A DNA stretch of 64,000 bases from Leifsonia sp. NPDC080035 (GTDB lineage: Bacteria; Actinomycetota; Actinomycetes; Actinomycetales; Microbacteriaceae), in assembly GCF_040050925.1 (NCBI RefSeq), contig NZ_CP157390.1:806001-870000 (forward strand), written 5' to 3'. The translations under genes were made by a program, and so were the position numbers. This document shows positions 31,940 to 40,994 of the stretch, one piece after another. Each line of letters begins with the position of its first letter. Position 1 is the stretch's first letter. The notes beneath the pieces are model-generated. The model was not told the DNA's origin. It did no database searches and worked only from the letters and a program-made list of their open reading frames with translations.

Positions 31940-33033
31940 CCACGGTCGCCCTCACCGGAGCGGGCGGCTTCCTCGGCTGGCACACCCGTGCCGCCGCGCA
32001 CGCCCAGGGCATCGACGCACGCCCCGTCCCGCTCGGCGACGCCTTCGTCCCGGAGTCGGCCGCCGATGCGATCTCGGGAGCCGACCGGTTCATCCACATC
32101 GCCGGGATCAACCGGGCGCCCGAGGAGGAGGTGCTCGCCGGCAATGTCCGTCTCGCCGAGCAGGCCGCGAGCGTGCTGGAGCGCGCCGAGCGACCGCCGG
32201 CGACGGTCGCCTACGCGAACTCCATCCAGTCCGGCAACGGCACGCCGTACGGCCACGGCAAGCAGGCCGCGGCCGACGTGCTGCGGGCGGCCGCGGAGCG
32301 TATCGGTGCCGACTTCGTCGACCTGCGGCTCCCGAACCTGTTCGGCGAGCACGGAAGGCCCTTCTACAACTCCGTCGTCGCCACCTTCAGCCACCAGCTG
32401 GCGATCGGAGATGCGCCGCATGTCGACCAGGACCGCGAGCTGGTCCTGTTGCACGCCCAGTACGCGGCGGACGCCCTGCTCGGGACGCTCGACGGAGTCG
32501 GCCTCGCCGGGAGCGAGGTCCGGGAGAGCGTCACGGGACTCCTGACCCGGCTCTCCGCCCTGGCCGCCACGTACACGCACGGCGGCGAGATCCCCGACCT
32601 GAGCGATGCGTTCGAGCGCGATCTGTTCAACACCTTCCGCGGGGCCGCCTTCGAAGAGGTGACGCCCATCCGCCCCGACCGGCACGCCGACGCGCGCGGC
32701 TCGTTCTTCGAGATCGTCCGCTCGCACGGCGGGGCGGGACAGACCTCCTTCTCGACCACGGCGCCGGGGATCACCCGAGGCCAGCACTACCACCGGCGCA
32801 AGGTCGAGCGGTTCACGGTGCTCTCCGGCGAAGCGGTGATCTCGCTCCGCCGGCTCTTCACGACAGAAGTGCTCGAGTTCCGCGTCTCCAGCGATTCGCC
32901 TGCGAGCATCGACATGCCGACCATGTGGGCGCACAACATCACGAACGTCGGCGATTCCGAGCTGTACACCGCCTTCTGGTCGAACGAGCTGTTCGATCCG
33001 GAGCGCCCCGACACGATAGCGGAGCCCGTATGA
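31936..33033 (+). CDS. capF: CapF-like reductase with C-terminal cupin
   Basis: A 365-aa bifunctional protein. The N-terminal SDR has TGAGGFLGWHTR and YGHGKQAA (YxxxK), and would reduce the 4-keto sugar with NADPH. The C-terminal cupin (about 250-360) has GQHYHRRKVERFTVLSGEAVISLRR with metal-binding histidines and does the C3 epimerisation. This architecture is specific to CapF/WbjC/FnlB in L-FucNAc synthesis. Confidence 0.93.
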   Translation: MTTVALTGAGGFLGWHTRAAAHAQGIDARPVPLGDAFVPESAADAISGADRFIHIAGINRAPEEEVLAGNVRLAEQAASVLERAERPPATVAYANSIQSGNGTPYGHGKQAAADVLRAAAERIGADFVDLRLPNLFGEHGRPFYNSVVATFSHQLAIGDAPHVDQDRELVLLHAQYAADALLGTLDGVGLAGSEVRESVTGLLTRLSALAATYTHGGEIPDLSDAFERDLFNTFRGAAFEEVTPIRPDRHADARGSFFEIVRSHGGAGQTSFSTTAPGITRGQHYHRRKVERFTVLSGEAVISLRRLFTTEVLEFRVSSDSPASIDMPTMWAHNITNVGDSELYTAFWSNELFDPERPDTIAEPV

Positions 33034-34187
33034 CCACCCCCAGCACGACCGCCGACCGGCTCAAGGTTCTCACCGTCGTCGGCACCCGGCCCGAGATCAT
33101 CCGCCTCGCCGCGACCATCAAGCGCCTGGACGCGACGACGGACCACGTCCTCGTGCACACCGGCCAGAACTACGACTACGAGCTCAACGAGGTCTTCTTC
33201 GAGGATCTCGGATTGCGGCGCCCCGACCATTTCCTCGACGCGGACACCAGCTCGCTCGGCGCCGTGCTCGGCTCGGTCCTCACCAAGGTGGAGGCGGTGC
33301 TGCGCGACGAGCGCCCGGACGCCGTGGTCGTCCTCGGCGACACGAACAGCTGCATCGCGGCCCTCATGGCCCGTCGGATGCGCATCCCGGTGTACCACAT
33401 GGAGGCGGGCAACCGAAGCTTCGACCAGAACGTGCCGGAGGAGGTGAATCGGCGCATGGTCGACCACGTCTCCGACTACAACCTCGTCTACACGGAGCAC
33501 GCCAGGCGCAACCTGCTCGCCGAGGGCATCCACCCGTCGCGGATCCTGCTCACCGGCTCGCCGATGCGGGAGGTGCTCGCCGCGAACGCGGACGCGATCG
33601 CGGCCAGCACCATCGTCGATGAGCAGGGCCTGACCGAGGGCGGATACTTCCTGGTCAGCCTGCACCGCGAGGAGAACGTGGACGATCCGACACGCCTCGC
33701 CTCGGTGCTCGACGCGCTCGGGCAGCTCGCCGACGAGTACGACATGCCGGTCCTGGTCTCCACGCACCCCCGGACCCGCAACCGCCTGGAATCGCAGCCC
33801 GACGAGCTGAAGTCGAAGCTCCGCTTCCACCCGCCCTTCGGCTTCAACGACTACGTGAAGCTGCAGCAGTCCGCCAAGCTGGTGCTGTCCGACAGCGGCA
33901 CGATCAGCGAGGAGTCGAGCATCCTCGGTTTCCCCGCGGTGACGCTGCGGGACGCGATCGAGCGACCGGAGGCGATCGATGCCGGGGCGATGGTGACCGC
34001 CGGCGTGACCGCTCGGTCGGTACTCGCCGCCGTGCGGCTGGTCCTCCGCGAAGAAGCCGAAAATACCCCGCACGAGGTTCCGGCGGAGTACCTGGTGGCC
34101 GATTGCTCCGTGCGTGCAGTGAACTTCATCCACTCCACGGTGTTCACGCACCACGCCCGGAATGCGCAGAGGGTGCACGCTCGATGA
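33030..34187 (+). CDS. capG: CapG-like UDP-N-acetylglucosamine-type 2-epimerase
   Basis: A 385-aa GT-B-fold epimerase completing UDP-L-FucNAc. Landmarks: VVGTRPEIIRLAATIKRLD, VHTGQNYDYELNEVFF, VLGDTNSCIAALMARRMRIPVYHMEAGNRSFDQNVPEEVNRRMVDHVSDYN, SLHREENVDDP and LSDSGTISEESSILGFPAVTLRDAIERPEA. The N-R-S-F-D form of the active-site loop fits WbjD/FnlC rather than WecB. ATGA overlaps with both neighbours. Confidence 0.93.
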   Translation: MTTPSTTADRLKVLTVVGTRPEIIRLAATIKRLDATTDHVLVHTGQNYDYELNEVFFEDLGLRRPDHFLDADTSSLGAVLGSVLTKVEAVLRDERPDAVVVLGDTNSCIAALMARRMRIPVYHMEAGNRSFDQNVPEEVNRRMVDHVSDYNLVYTEHARRNLLAEGIHPSRILLTGSPMREVLAANADAIAASTIVDEQGLTEGGYFLVSLHREENVDDPTRLASVLDALGQLADEYDMPVLVSTHPRTRNRLESQPDELKSKLRFHPPFGFNDYVKLQQSAKLVLSDSGTISEESSILGFPAVTLRDAIERPEAIDAGAMVTAGVTARSVLAAVRLVLREEAENTPHEVPAEYLVADCSVRAVNFIHSTVFTHHARNAQRVHAR

Positions 34188-34681
34188 GCAGCGCGCTGGT
34201 TCATCTGGTCAATCTCGTCTCGGCGGTCCTTCCGCAGACACGTGCGTTCGGTCTCCGACGCCGGATGTACAGGTCGGTCGGGGTCCGCGTCGGCGCCGAC
34301 GTGCGCATCAACGGTGGAGTTGTCATCCAGTACCCGAACGTCTCCATCGGCGCAGGGACCTGGGTCGGGCGTCGGTCGGAGTTCGCCTGTTCACCTCGCG
34401 CCGCCGTGATCATCGGCGCGCACTGCGACATCTCGCAGGACGTGCTCTTCGTCACCGGATCGCACGAGATCGGTGACACGGACAAGCGGGCCGGTTCCGG
34501 AACCAACCGCGCGATCTCCGTCGGGGACGGATCGTGGATCGGCGCCCGGGCGACATTACTGGGCGGAACCGTCCTCGGGATCGGCACGGTGGTCGCCGCC
34601 GGTGCCGTAGTCACAGGCGAATTCCCTCCCAACGTCCTGCTGGCAGGAGTACCCGCCAAGGTGATCAGAGAGCTCGGCTGA
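34184..34681 (+). CDS. Hexapeptide-repeat acyltransferase
   Basis: A 165-aa left-handed beta-helix protein of the LbetaH/WcaF type. Repeating VGADVRINGG, VSIGAGTWVGRRSE, VIIGAHCDISQDVLFVTGSHEIG, ISVGDGSWIGARATLLGGTVLGIGTVVAAGAVVTG is plain, and the ending VLLAGVPAKVIRELG is typical. It would O- or N-acetylate a sugar of the repeat unit. It starts at ATG 34184 inside the capG stop. Confidence 0.9.
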   Translation: MSSALVHLVNLVSAVLPQTRAFGLRRRMYRSVGVRVGADVRINGGVVIQYPNVSIGAGTWVGRRSEFACSPRAAVIIGAHCDISQDVLFVTGSHEIGDTDKRAGSGTNRAISVGDGSWIGARATLLGGTVLGIGTVVAAGAVVTGEFPPNVLLAGVPAKVIRELG

Positions 34682-34695
34682 GAGGGGTGAGTGGT

Positions 34696-36054
34696 GTGAC
34701 GGCGGAACGCGGATCTGCGCGCTCGGTCCTCGGCGCGGGCGCGGCCGTCGGAACGGCTCGGGTCTTCTCGCTCGTCTGCGCGGCGGTGCAGCTTCCGCTG
34801 CTCACCGCGCTGCTCACGCCCGCGGAATACTCTCTCGTCGCGCTTGCGATCGCCGTCTCCACCTACTTCAGCCTGGTCACCGCCGAGCCGATGATCCTCG
34901 CATTCCAGCGGTATCCGGGCTCACGGGACGACCGAGGGACGTATCGCTACGCACTCACACGCAGTTCCGCAGCGCTGTTGGGCTTTGGCATCGCCATCGT
35001 CGCGGTGGCCATCTTCATCGGGGAGTGGCGGACCGCTCTGGCGATCGTCGGCTGGGGCATCGGGATGGCCGTTACCCGCCTCGTGTCCACTGCGTGGTTG
35101 ATGTGGGCGGACCCGTGGCGCTACGCCGTCAACCTCATGGTCTCAACCGGTGTTCGCACCGCCGGGCTCGTTGGGCTGATCGTCGTCGGTGTTGAGGGTG
35201 CGCTGGCCATCGCGATCGCGGGAGTCGCCTCGGCCCTCGCCACCCTCGCCCTCAGCCCGAAGGTCCGAGGTGTGATCGCCCCTCGCAGGCCCCCGTGGAC
35301 ATGGCAGTTCGGAATGCATCTGGCAGCAGCCTCACTTGCCGTGACCGTACTCACCAGCGCGAGTCTGGTGATGCTTCCTGCCTTCGTCAGCAAGACCGAG
35401 GTGGGTCGCTTCGCGGCGATGACGCAGATCGCGACCCTCACCTGTGGTGCGGTGCTCGGCCTCATCCTCACGGTGGCGTATCCCGCACTGCGGCGGCTCT
35501 GGGACGACGGCCACCGTGCGGTGGCGACCACGCGGCTGGCCTTCCTCGCCGAAGTCTGCCTCGGCTGTGCCCTCGGAGCCATCGCGGTGTTCACGTTCGG
35601 GAATTTCTGGATCGTACGCCTCGTCGTCGGTACCGACTATCTCGATGGAGCGATCATCCCGGCCCTCACCCTTGGCACCGCCCTCGCATCGATGGGCCAG
35701 CTTTCCGGCTGGTACCACCAGTTCCAGTTCGAGGCCGCAGTCGTGAGCAGGCGCACGTGGATCGCCGCCGTCGCCGGTGTCGTGATCACGGCGGCCGGAG
35801 CATGGGTGCTGGGCACGACGGGTGCGGCCGCTGGCGTGACGCTCGGCTTCTTGGTCTACTTCCTCCTCCTCCAATGGCGCACGGGTCTCACCCCACGACT
35901 GGCCTACGGAGCCGTTGCGGCAACTGCGGGGTGCCTGCTCGCCGCACTCGTGCCCGGGGAGCTCGCCGAATGGCTAGTGTGCGCGTGCAGCGGGATCGGC
36001 GCGATCGTCATTCTCGGCCATCTGATGTGGAGGCTCCGTGCCAAGCGCATATGA
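34696..36054 (+). CDS. Wzx-like polysaccharide flippase
   Basis: A 452-aa integral membrane protein with about 12 hydrophobic segments and MATE/MOP-type pattern: SVLGAGAAVGTARVFSLVCAAVQLPLLTALLTPAEYSLVALAIAVSTY at the start. It should flip the lipid-linked repeat unit across the membrane. GTG 34696 is chosen because AGAGGGG lies about 8 bases upstream; GTG 34687 is an alternative. It overlaps the next glycosyltransferase start by 17 bases. Confidence 0.88.
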   Translation: MTAERGSARSVLGAGAAVGTARVFSLVCAAVQLPLLTALLTPAEYSLVALAIAVSTYFSLVTAEPMILAFQRYPGSRDDRGTYRYALTRSSAALLGFGIAIVAVAIFIGEWRTALAIVGWGIGMAVTRLVSTAWLMWADPWRYAVNLMVSTGVRTAGLVGLIVVGVEGALAIAIAGVASALATLALSPKVRGVIAPRRPPWTWQFGMHLAAASLAVTVLTSASLVMLPAFVSKTEVGRFAAMTQIATLTCGAVLGLILTVAYPALRRLWDDGHRAVATTRLAFLAEVCLGCALGAIAVFTFGNFWIVRLVVGTDYLDGAIIPALTLGTALASMGQLSGWYHQFQFEAAVVSRRTWIAAVAGVVITAAGAWVLGTTGAAAGVTLGFLVYFLLLQWRTGLTPRLAYGAVAATAGCLLAALVPGELAEWLVCACSGIGAIVILGHLMWRLRAKRI

Positions 36055-37162
36055 CCTGGTCTTCTGGCAGAACACCCTCTCGGCGCACCAGGCGCCCTTG
36101 CTGCGAGCTCTGAGCGACTCCCTCGATCAGCGCGTCCTCCTGGTGGTGACGCGAGGACCCAGCGACGACCGCATTGGTTTCGGATGGGAGGACCTGGACT
36201 ACGGCTCGACGCGGGTTCTCGTGTCCGACAGCCCAGAGGAACGTTCACGCGTCGCACGCGAGACGCTGGCCGCTCGTGCACACGTCTTCTCCGGCCTAGG
36301 CGCCTACCCCGCTATCGACGCCGTGCGCAGACAGCTCGCAGTGGTCGATGATCATCCGCACCTGGCCGTGGTCACCGAGTCGCTCGACTCCCGCGGCGTC
36401 AGAGGAGTCGCCCGGGTCCTCCGGCTTCGGATCCGCGCGCCGCGAGAAGCGGGGACTGTCGACACCATCTTCACCATCGGGCCGCTGGCACATCGCCAAT
36501 TCGCTCGATCGGTGCGCCGAGCGGGGACGGTCGTGCCCTTCGCGTACGCGGTGGAGGACGCTCGGCCCGTCGCACGCTCACAGTCGGACCGCTCGCGCCT
36601 CATCTTCGTCGGTTCGCTCACGGAGTGGAAGGATCCCGCTCTCATTCTCGAGGCGCTCAGTCGGGTGAGACGGTCGGATTGGACTCTGACTCTCATCGGG
36701 CGCGGACCTCTGAAGCAGTCCCTCGAACGACAGGTGAGCGCTCGGGGCTTCGGCGATCGAGTGCGCTTCATCGAAGCGCTTCCCGCCACGCAGGTACGGC
36801 ACGAGATCGCCGAGAGCGACGTGCTCATCCTCCCGAGTCGTTATGACGGGTGGGGAGCAGTGGTGTCCGAGGCGCTGATGTCGGGGACGCGCGTGCTTGT
36901 GAGCGACGGGGCAGGAGCGAGCGAGTTGGTGGTCTCGCCGCTGCAGGGGGCCGTGTTCGCCGCGGGCGATGCTCCGGCACTCGGCGCGCTTCTGACGTCC
37001 GAACTCGCGACCGCCGGCGATCCTTCGCGGCGCGAGAAACTGGCCGCCTGGGCGGCCTCGCACATCGCTCCGAGCGTGATGGCAAGATACTTGGTGGCCC
37101 GGTTCACCGATCCGGGAAGCGCGAGACACGCGCCGTGGGAGTCCGGAGGCGCGAATGTCTGA
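36038..37162 (+). CDS. Glycosyltransferase family 4
   Basis: A 374-aa GT-B protein from GTG 36038, inside the flippase gene. The C-terminal donor domain has LIFVGSLTEWKDPALILEAL, LTLIGRGPLKQSLE, and the LILPSRYDGWGAVVSEALMSGTRVLVSDGAGASELV loop with the EX7E glutamate. The N-terminal acceptor half is divergent (YDLVFWQNTLSAHQAPLLRAL). Base composition is somewhat more A+T than the flanking core genes, as often in serotype-specific genes. Confidence 0.85.
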   Translation: MPSAYDLVFWQNTLSAHQAPLLRALSDSLDQRVLLVVTRGPSDDRIGFGWEDLDYGSTRVLVSDSPEERSRVARETLAARAHVFSGLGAYPAIDAVRRQLAVVDDHPHLAVVTESLDSRGVRGVARVLRLRIRAPREAGTVDTIFTIGPLAHRQFARSVRRAGTVVPFAYAVEDARPVARSQSDRSRLIFVGSLTEWKDPALILEALSRVRRSDWTLTLIGRGPLKQSLERQVSARGFGDRVRFIEALPATQVRHEIAESDVLILPSRYDGWGAVVSEALMSGTRVLVSDGAGASELVVSPLQGAVFAAGDAPALGALLTSELATAGDPSRREKLAAWAASHIAPSVMARYLVARFTDPGSARHAPWESGGANV

Positions 37163-37180
37163 TTCGACAGGCCGGCGCCG

Positions 37181-38473
37181 ATGAGCAACGTCATCTGGAT
37201 CGGGTCGGCCGTCGTGCTTGCGATCGCCGCGACCATTCTTGCGTGCGCGGGAAACGCCGGGGTCGTCCTCGCCGGCCTGGCGATCGTCGCGCTTCTCATC
37301 ACCCTCGGTTTCCCGCGGGCGCGCGCGGTCTTCTTCGCCGCCGCAGGGTGCCTGCTCATCGTGTTCGCCTCGAGTGTGTTCATTCCGGATGATGGGGCGA
37401 CCGCGTCCATCGCCCTCCGGGTAGCCGGTACGGTGCTGCTCGTCGGGGGAGCCATCCAATCGGCCGCGCACGGCTTCACCGCATCTCGCGCCGAGCGCCG
37501 TCTGGTGTTCGCCTGGCTCATGACGCTGCTCGTGCCGGTGGCGCTCTACATCACCCTCGCCACGATCCCTCACAGCATGTGGGCGACCTTCCTGTCGTAC
37601 GGGATCGGTGTCATCCTGATGGCTGCGATAGTGACGTCGAGCGCGCCACAACTGGCGAGTGGCACGCTCCGGCAGGCTGTCGTGCTCGCACTCGCAACCA
37701 CGATCATCGCCTCACTGCTGGCGGGTTTCCTCATCCCTGATCTCGCCATCGAGCAGGGCAGGCTGCGCGGCGTTCTCAACAACGCGAACCTCCTGGGGTT
37801 CTACGCTTTCCTTCTCGGTGTCGTCGCGCTCACCCTGGTGAAGCGGGCACCTGCGCGCTGGGGGCTGCTTGGCGTATCCGCGATCACGCTCCTCTGGACG
37901 GCCAGCAGGGCGAGCACGCTCGCACTCGTCATCGCCGTGATCGTGTTGATCCTGTTCACGCGCTTCGCGACGGGGGTCCTGGTCGCCGGCGCACTCGCCC
38001 TGGTCGGGGTCTGCGTCGGACTCGTCTGGCCGAACTTCTTCGATCTCTTCGATGGCATCGTCCGAGGAAACAACTCCAGAAGCGGCTCGTGGGATGTCGC
38101 GGTCTCCGCTCTCAATCTCAGCCCGTGGAGCGGCGTCGGGCTCGGAAACGAGGCGTCGATCATCGCAAGCAGTCCGCTGCGTGCTGCCGCCGACGCCGGC
38201 TATCCGGGTCTCATAACGATCGCAATTCTCTGGCTGGCCATGCTCGTCCTCAGCGCACGAATCGGAGGGCGGGTCTTCGCCCTCACCGTCGCCGCGGTGA
38301 TCCACAGTTGCTTCGAGGGCTGGCTGCTCTCGCCGGTCGGGCCGATGATCCTCATTTTCGCTATGACATGGCTGACGATCGCGGACCTGGATATCGGTCG
38401 GAGGAATGCGCCGCTCGCGAGCTCCACCCCGACCGGGCTCCCCGAGTTTCGACCGCAGCGGGCCACCGCATGA
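37181..38473 (+). CDS. Wzy/O-antigen ligase-like polymerase
   Basis: A 430-aa membrane protein with about 11-12 helices, low sequence conservation and a short extracytoplasmic loop late in the protein (VRGNNSRSGSWDVAVSALNLSPWSGVGLGNE), which matches the periplasmic loop of Wzy/WaaL enzymes. LNNANLLGFYAFLLGVVALTL and TASRASTLALVIAVIVL are the O-antigen-ligase-family core. It would polymerise repeat units outside the membrane. Confidence 0.85.
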   Translation: MSNVIWIGSAVVLAIAATILACAGNAGVVLAGLAIVALLITLGFPRARAVFFAAAGCLLIVFASSVFIPDDGATASIALRVAGTVLLVGGAIQSAAHGFTASRAERRLVFAWLMTLLVPVALYITLATIPHSMWATFLSYGIGVILMAAIVTSSAPQLASGTLRQAVVLALATTIIASLLAGFLIPDLAIEQGRLRGVLNNANLLGFYAFLLGVVALTLVKRAPARWGLLGVSAITLLWTASRASTLALVIAVIVLILFTRFATGVLVAGALALVGVCVGLVWPNFFDLFDGIVRGNNSRSGSWDVAVSALNLSPWSGVGLGNEASIIASSPLRAAADAGYPGLITIAILWLAMLVLSARIGGRVFALTVAAVIHSCFEGWLLSPVGPMILIFAMTWLTIADLDIGRRNAPLASSTPTGLPEFRPQRATA

Positions 38474-39627
38474 CCCGCGTCGGCATCTTCGCGCCCCTCT
38501 TCCCTCCCGCGAAGCTCGGCGGGGGCCCGATCCGGACGCTCGACGCCCTCGTTTCCGCCGTCCCTGATGCGTTCGAAACGTTCGTGCTGACGGGCGATCA
38601 CGATCTCGGATCCAGCGTCCGGCTCCCGGTCCAGAGCGATCGATGGACGACGCGCGGATCGGCCGAGGTCTATTACGCGTCGGCGACGACACCGGGCGGG
38701 CTGTTCAGGGGGATGCGGGCGCTCAAGGCCCGGCGGCCGGAGGTGCTCTACTTCAACGGCTTCTTCGACCCCCGGTTCTCGATCTTCCCGCAGCTGCTGT
38801 GGCGGGTGCGCTTCTGGGGTCCGACCACCCGGTTGCTCGCGCCGCGAGGCGAGTTCGGCGAAGGAGCGCTTTCCCGCCGGTCCGCGAAGAAGCGCGCCTT
38901 CATCGCCCTGTACCGCGCTTTGCGTCTCCACCGAGGCCTGTATTGGCACGCCTCGTCCGAGGTGGAGGCCGGCGACATCCGTCGCCTGTGGGGAGGGGAC
39001 GCGCGGATCGTGATCAGGCAGAACGAGACGCAGCTCCCCGTGAGTGCGCTCGAGCCCGAGCCCGTCGGCGAGACACTGCGGGCGGTGTTTCTGGGTCGGC
39101 TGGTCGAGCACAAAGGGCTGCACATCGCGCTTGCGGCGCTCGCGGACGTCCCGGTTCCCGTAGAGCTCGACGTCTATGGACCGGAGGAGGATCCCGCGTA
39201 CGTCGAGCGCTGCAAGACCATCGCGACAGCGCTCCCGGACACGATCCGCGTGCGGTTCCACGGATCGGTCGACCCGGACCACTCACGGGCCGCACTGGAG
39301 GGCCATGAGCTTCTACTGATGCCGACGGCCGGTGAGAACTTCGGCCATGTGATCGCCGAGGCGCTCTCCGTCTCGTGCGCTGTGATGTGCACCACCCGGA
39401 CCCCCTGGACAGAGACCTTGGAGTCGGGGGGAGGCTGGGCGCTCGATCGGTCGCAGTCCGCCTGGGAAGACGCTCTCCGTCGCTACGCCGAGCTCTCGAC
39501 CGGCGAGCGCGATGCCTCACGCACGCGTGCGGGGGAAGCGTACGCAGAGTGGCGGGCGCGCCCGACGCAACCGCACGTTCTCGAACTCGTCCGGTCGGAG
39601 ATCATCGCCGAAGCGGGCAGCCGCTGA
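38470..39627 (+). CDS. Glycosyltransferase family 4
   Basis: A 385-aa GT-B protein. FAPLFPPAKLGGGPIRTLDALV at the start, LLAPRGEFGEGALSRRSAKKRAF in the acceptor domain, then AVFLGRLVEHKGLHIALAAL, LDVYGPEEDPAYVERC and ELLLMPTAGENFGHVIAEALSVSCAVMCTTRTPWTE, the EX7E donor loop. The LAPRG-type motif is common among capsule GT4 enzymes. ATGA overlap with the polymerase. Confidence 0.88.
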   Translation: MTRVGIFAPLFPPAKLGGGPIRTLDALVSAVPDAFETFVLTGDHDLGSSVRLPVQSDRWTTRGSAEVYYASATTPGGLFRGMRALKARRPEVLYFNGFFDPRFSIFPQLLWRVRFWGPTTRLLAPRGEFGEGALSRRSAKKRAFIALYRALRLHRGLYWHASSEVEAGDIRRLWGGDARIVIRQNETQLPVSALEPEPVGETLRAVFLGRLVEHKGLHIALAALADVPVPVELDVYGPEEDPAYVERCKTIATALPDTIRVRFHGSVDPDHSRAALEGHELLLMPTAGENFGHVIAEALSVSCAVMCTTRTPWTETLESGGGWALDRSQSAWEDALRRYAELSTGERDASRTRAGEAYAEWRARPTQPHVLELVRSEIIAEAGSR

Positions 39628-39631
39628 CGGC

Positions 39632-40891
39632 TCAGAGCCGCACGACGGTGTCGCCGACCAACCGGTTCTTGGTGTCCAGGACGGGAACACCGGCACCTTC
39701 CAGGCCGCGAAGGTCCAGCTCGTCGTGGTCCGTCACGAGGATGGCCGCGTCGGCGCCCTCGAGCGCGGCGGCGACGTCGCCGGCACGCTCCACCGCGGCC
39801 GGCCATCGCTCCTTCACCACATGCTCATCGACGGCGACGATGGTTGCTCCGTATTCATCGAGGAGTTCGATGAGGCGCAGCGAGGGCGACTCGCGGATGT
39901 CGCCCGAGTTCTTCTTGTACGCCAGCCCGATCAGCGCGATTCGCGAGCCGTTCAGCGGCCGCTTGTCGGCGTTCAGGATCGCCATGAGCCGCTGCAGCAC
40001 ATAGTCTGGCATGTGGTCGTTGACGTCGTTCGCCAACTCGACGAAACGGAAACTCCGGCCGAGCTTGCGACGCACCTGCCACGAGAGATAGCTCGGGTCG
40101 ACCGGGAGGCAGTGACCGCCTACTCCGGGTCCCGGCGTGAACTTCATGTAGCCGAACGGCTTCGTGGAGGCCGCGTCGATCGACTCCCAGATGTTCACTC
40201 CCAGCTGGTGAGCGAAGATGGCGAGCTCGTTGACGAGGGCGATGTTGACGTGACGGAAGGTGTTCTCCAACAGCTTCGTCAGCTCCGCCTCTTTGGGTGT
40301 GCTCACCGGAACGGTGCGATCGACGAGGTCGTCGTAGAAGCTCTGCACGCGCGCAAGCGACTCGGCGTCGATGCCGGAGACGACCTTCGGGGTGTTGACG
40401 AAGCCCCACGTCGTGTTGCCCGGATCGATCCGCTCGGGGCTGTAGCCGACGAAGAAGTCCGTGCCTGCGACGAGTCCCGATCCCTCCTCCAGGAGCGGCA
40501 CGACGAGTTCCTCGGTGGTGCCGGGGTAGGTGGTCGATTCGAGCACGACGGTGGCGCCCCGCTTCAGCCGGGTGGCGAGAGAGCGTGACGATTCCTCGAT
40601 GAACGTGAGATCGGGGAGGCTCTCCCGCAGCGGCGTCGGCACCGTGATGACCGCGACATCGAATCCAGCCGTGTCGTCATAGTCGGTGGTCGCACGATAA
40701 CGTCCGCTCTCGAGCGCTCGGGCGAGGACGGCGTCGGAGATGTCGTCGACGTAGGAGGCGCCGACCTTCAGGGCGGCGATGCGATTCGAGTCCAGATCGA
40801 TTCCCACGACGTCGTACCCGACTTCGACGGCCCGCATCGCGACCGGAAGGCCGACGTATCCTTGCCCCACGATCACGGCTTTGCGCGTCAA
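39632..40891 (-). CDS. Nucleotide-sugar 6-dehydrogenase (WbpA/WecC-like)
   Basis: A 419-aa NAD-dependent enzyme that oxidises a UDP-hexose or UDP-N-acetylhexosamine at C6 to the uronic acid. GQGYVGLPVA near residue 8 binds NAD; the catalytic cysteine is C261 in GVGGHCLPVDPSYLSW, with KLLENTFRHVNIALVNELA and GLAYKKNSGDIRESPS. The CLPVDP form fits UDP-GlcNAc/ManNAc dehydrogenases better than UDP-glucose ones. It starts at TTG 40891 with AAAAGGG upstream. It is the only gene of the cluster on the minus strand and converges with the last GT4 gene. Confidence 0.9.
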   Translation of the reverse strand: MTRKAVIVGQGYVGLPVAMRAVEVGYDVVGIDLDSNRIAALKVGASYVDDISDAVLARALESGRYRATTDYDDTAGFDVAVITVPTPLRESLPDLTFIEESSRSLATRLKRGATVVLESTTYPGTTEELVVPLLEEGSGLVAGTDFFVGYSPERIDPGNTTWGFVNTPKVVSGIDAESLARVQSFYDDLVDRTVPVSTPKEAELTKLLENTFRHVNIALVNELAIFAHQLGVNIWESIDAASTKPFGYMKFTPGPGVGGHCLPVDPSYLSWQVRRKLGRSFRFVELANDVNDHMPDYVLQRLMAILNADKRPLNGSRIALIGLAYKKNSGDIRESPSLRLIELLDEYGATIVAVDEHVVKERWPAAVERAGDVAAALEGADAAILVTDHDELDLRGLEGAGVPVLDTKNRLVGDTVVRL

Positions 40892-40994
40892 ACTGCTGCC
40901 CTTTTCTCGAGTGCTCTCACACCGGGAACCCGGCCCCGGCCGCGCGACCACCCTATCCGATCGGGTTCTGCGCCCGGTCTGATTGAATGGTCCG

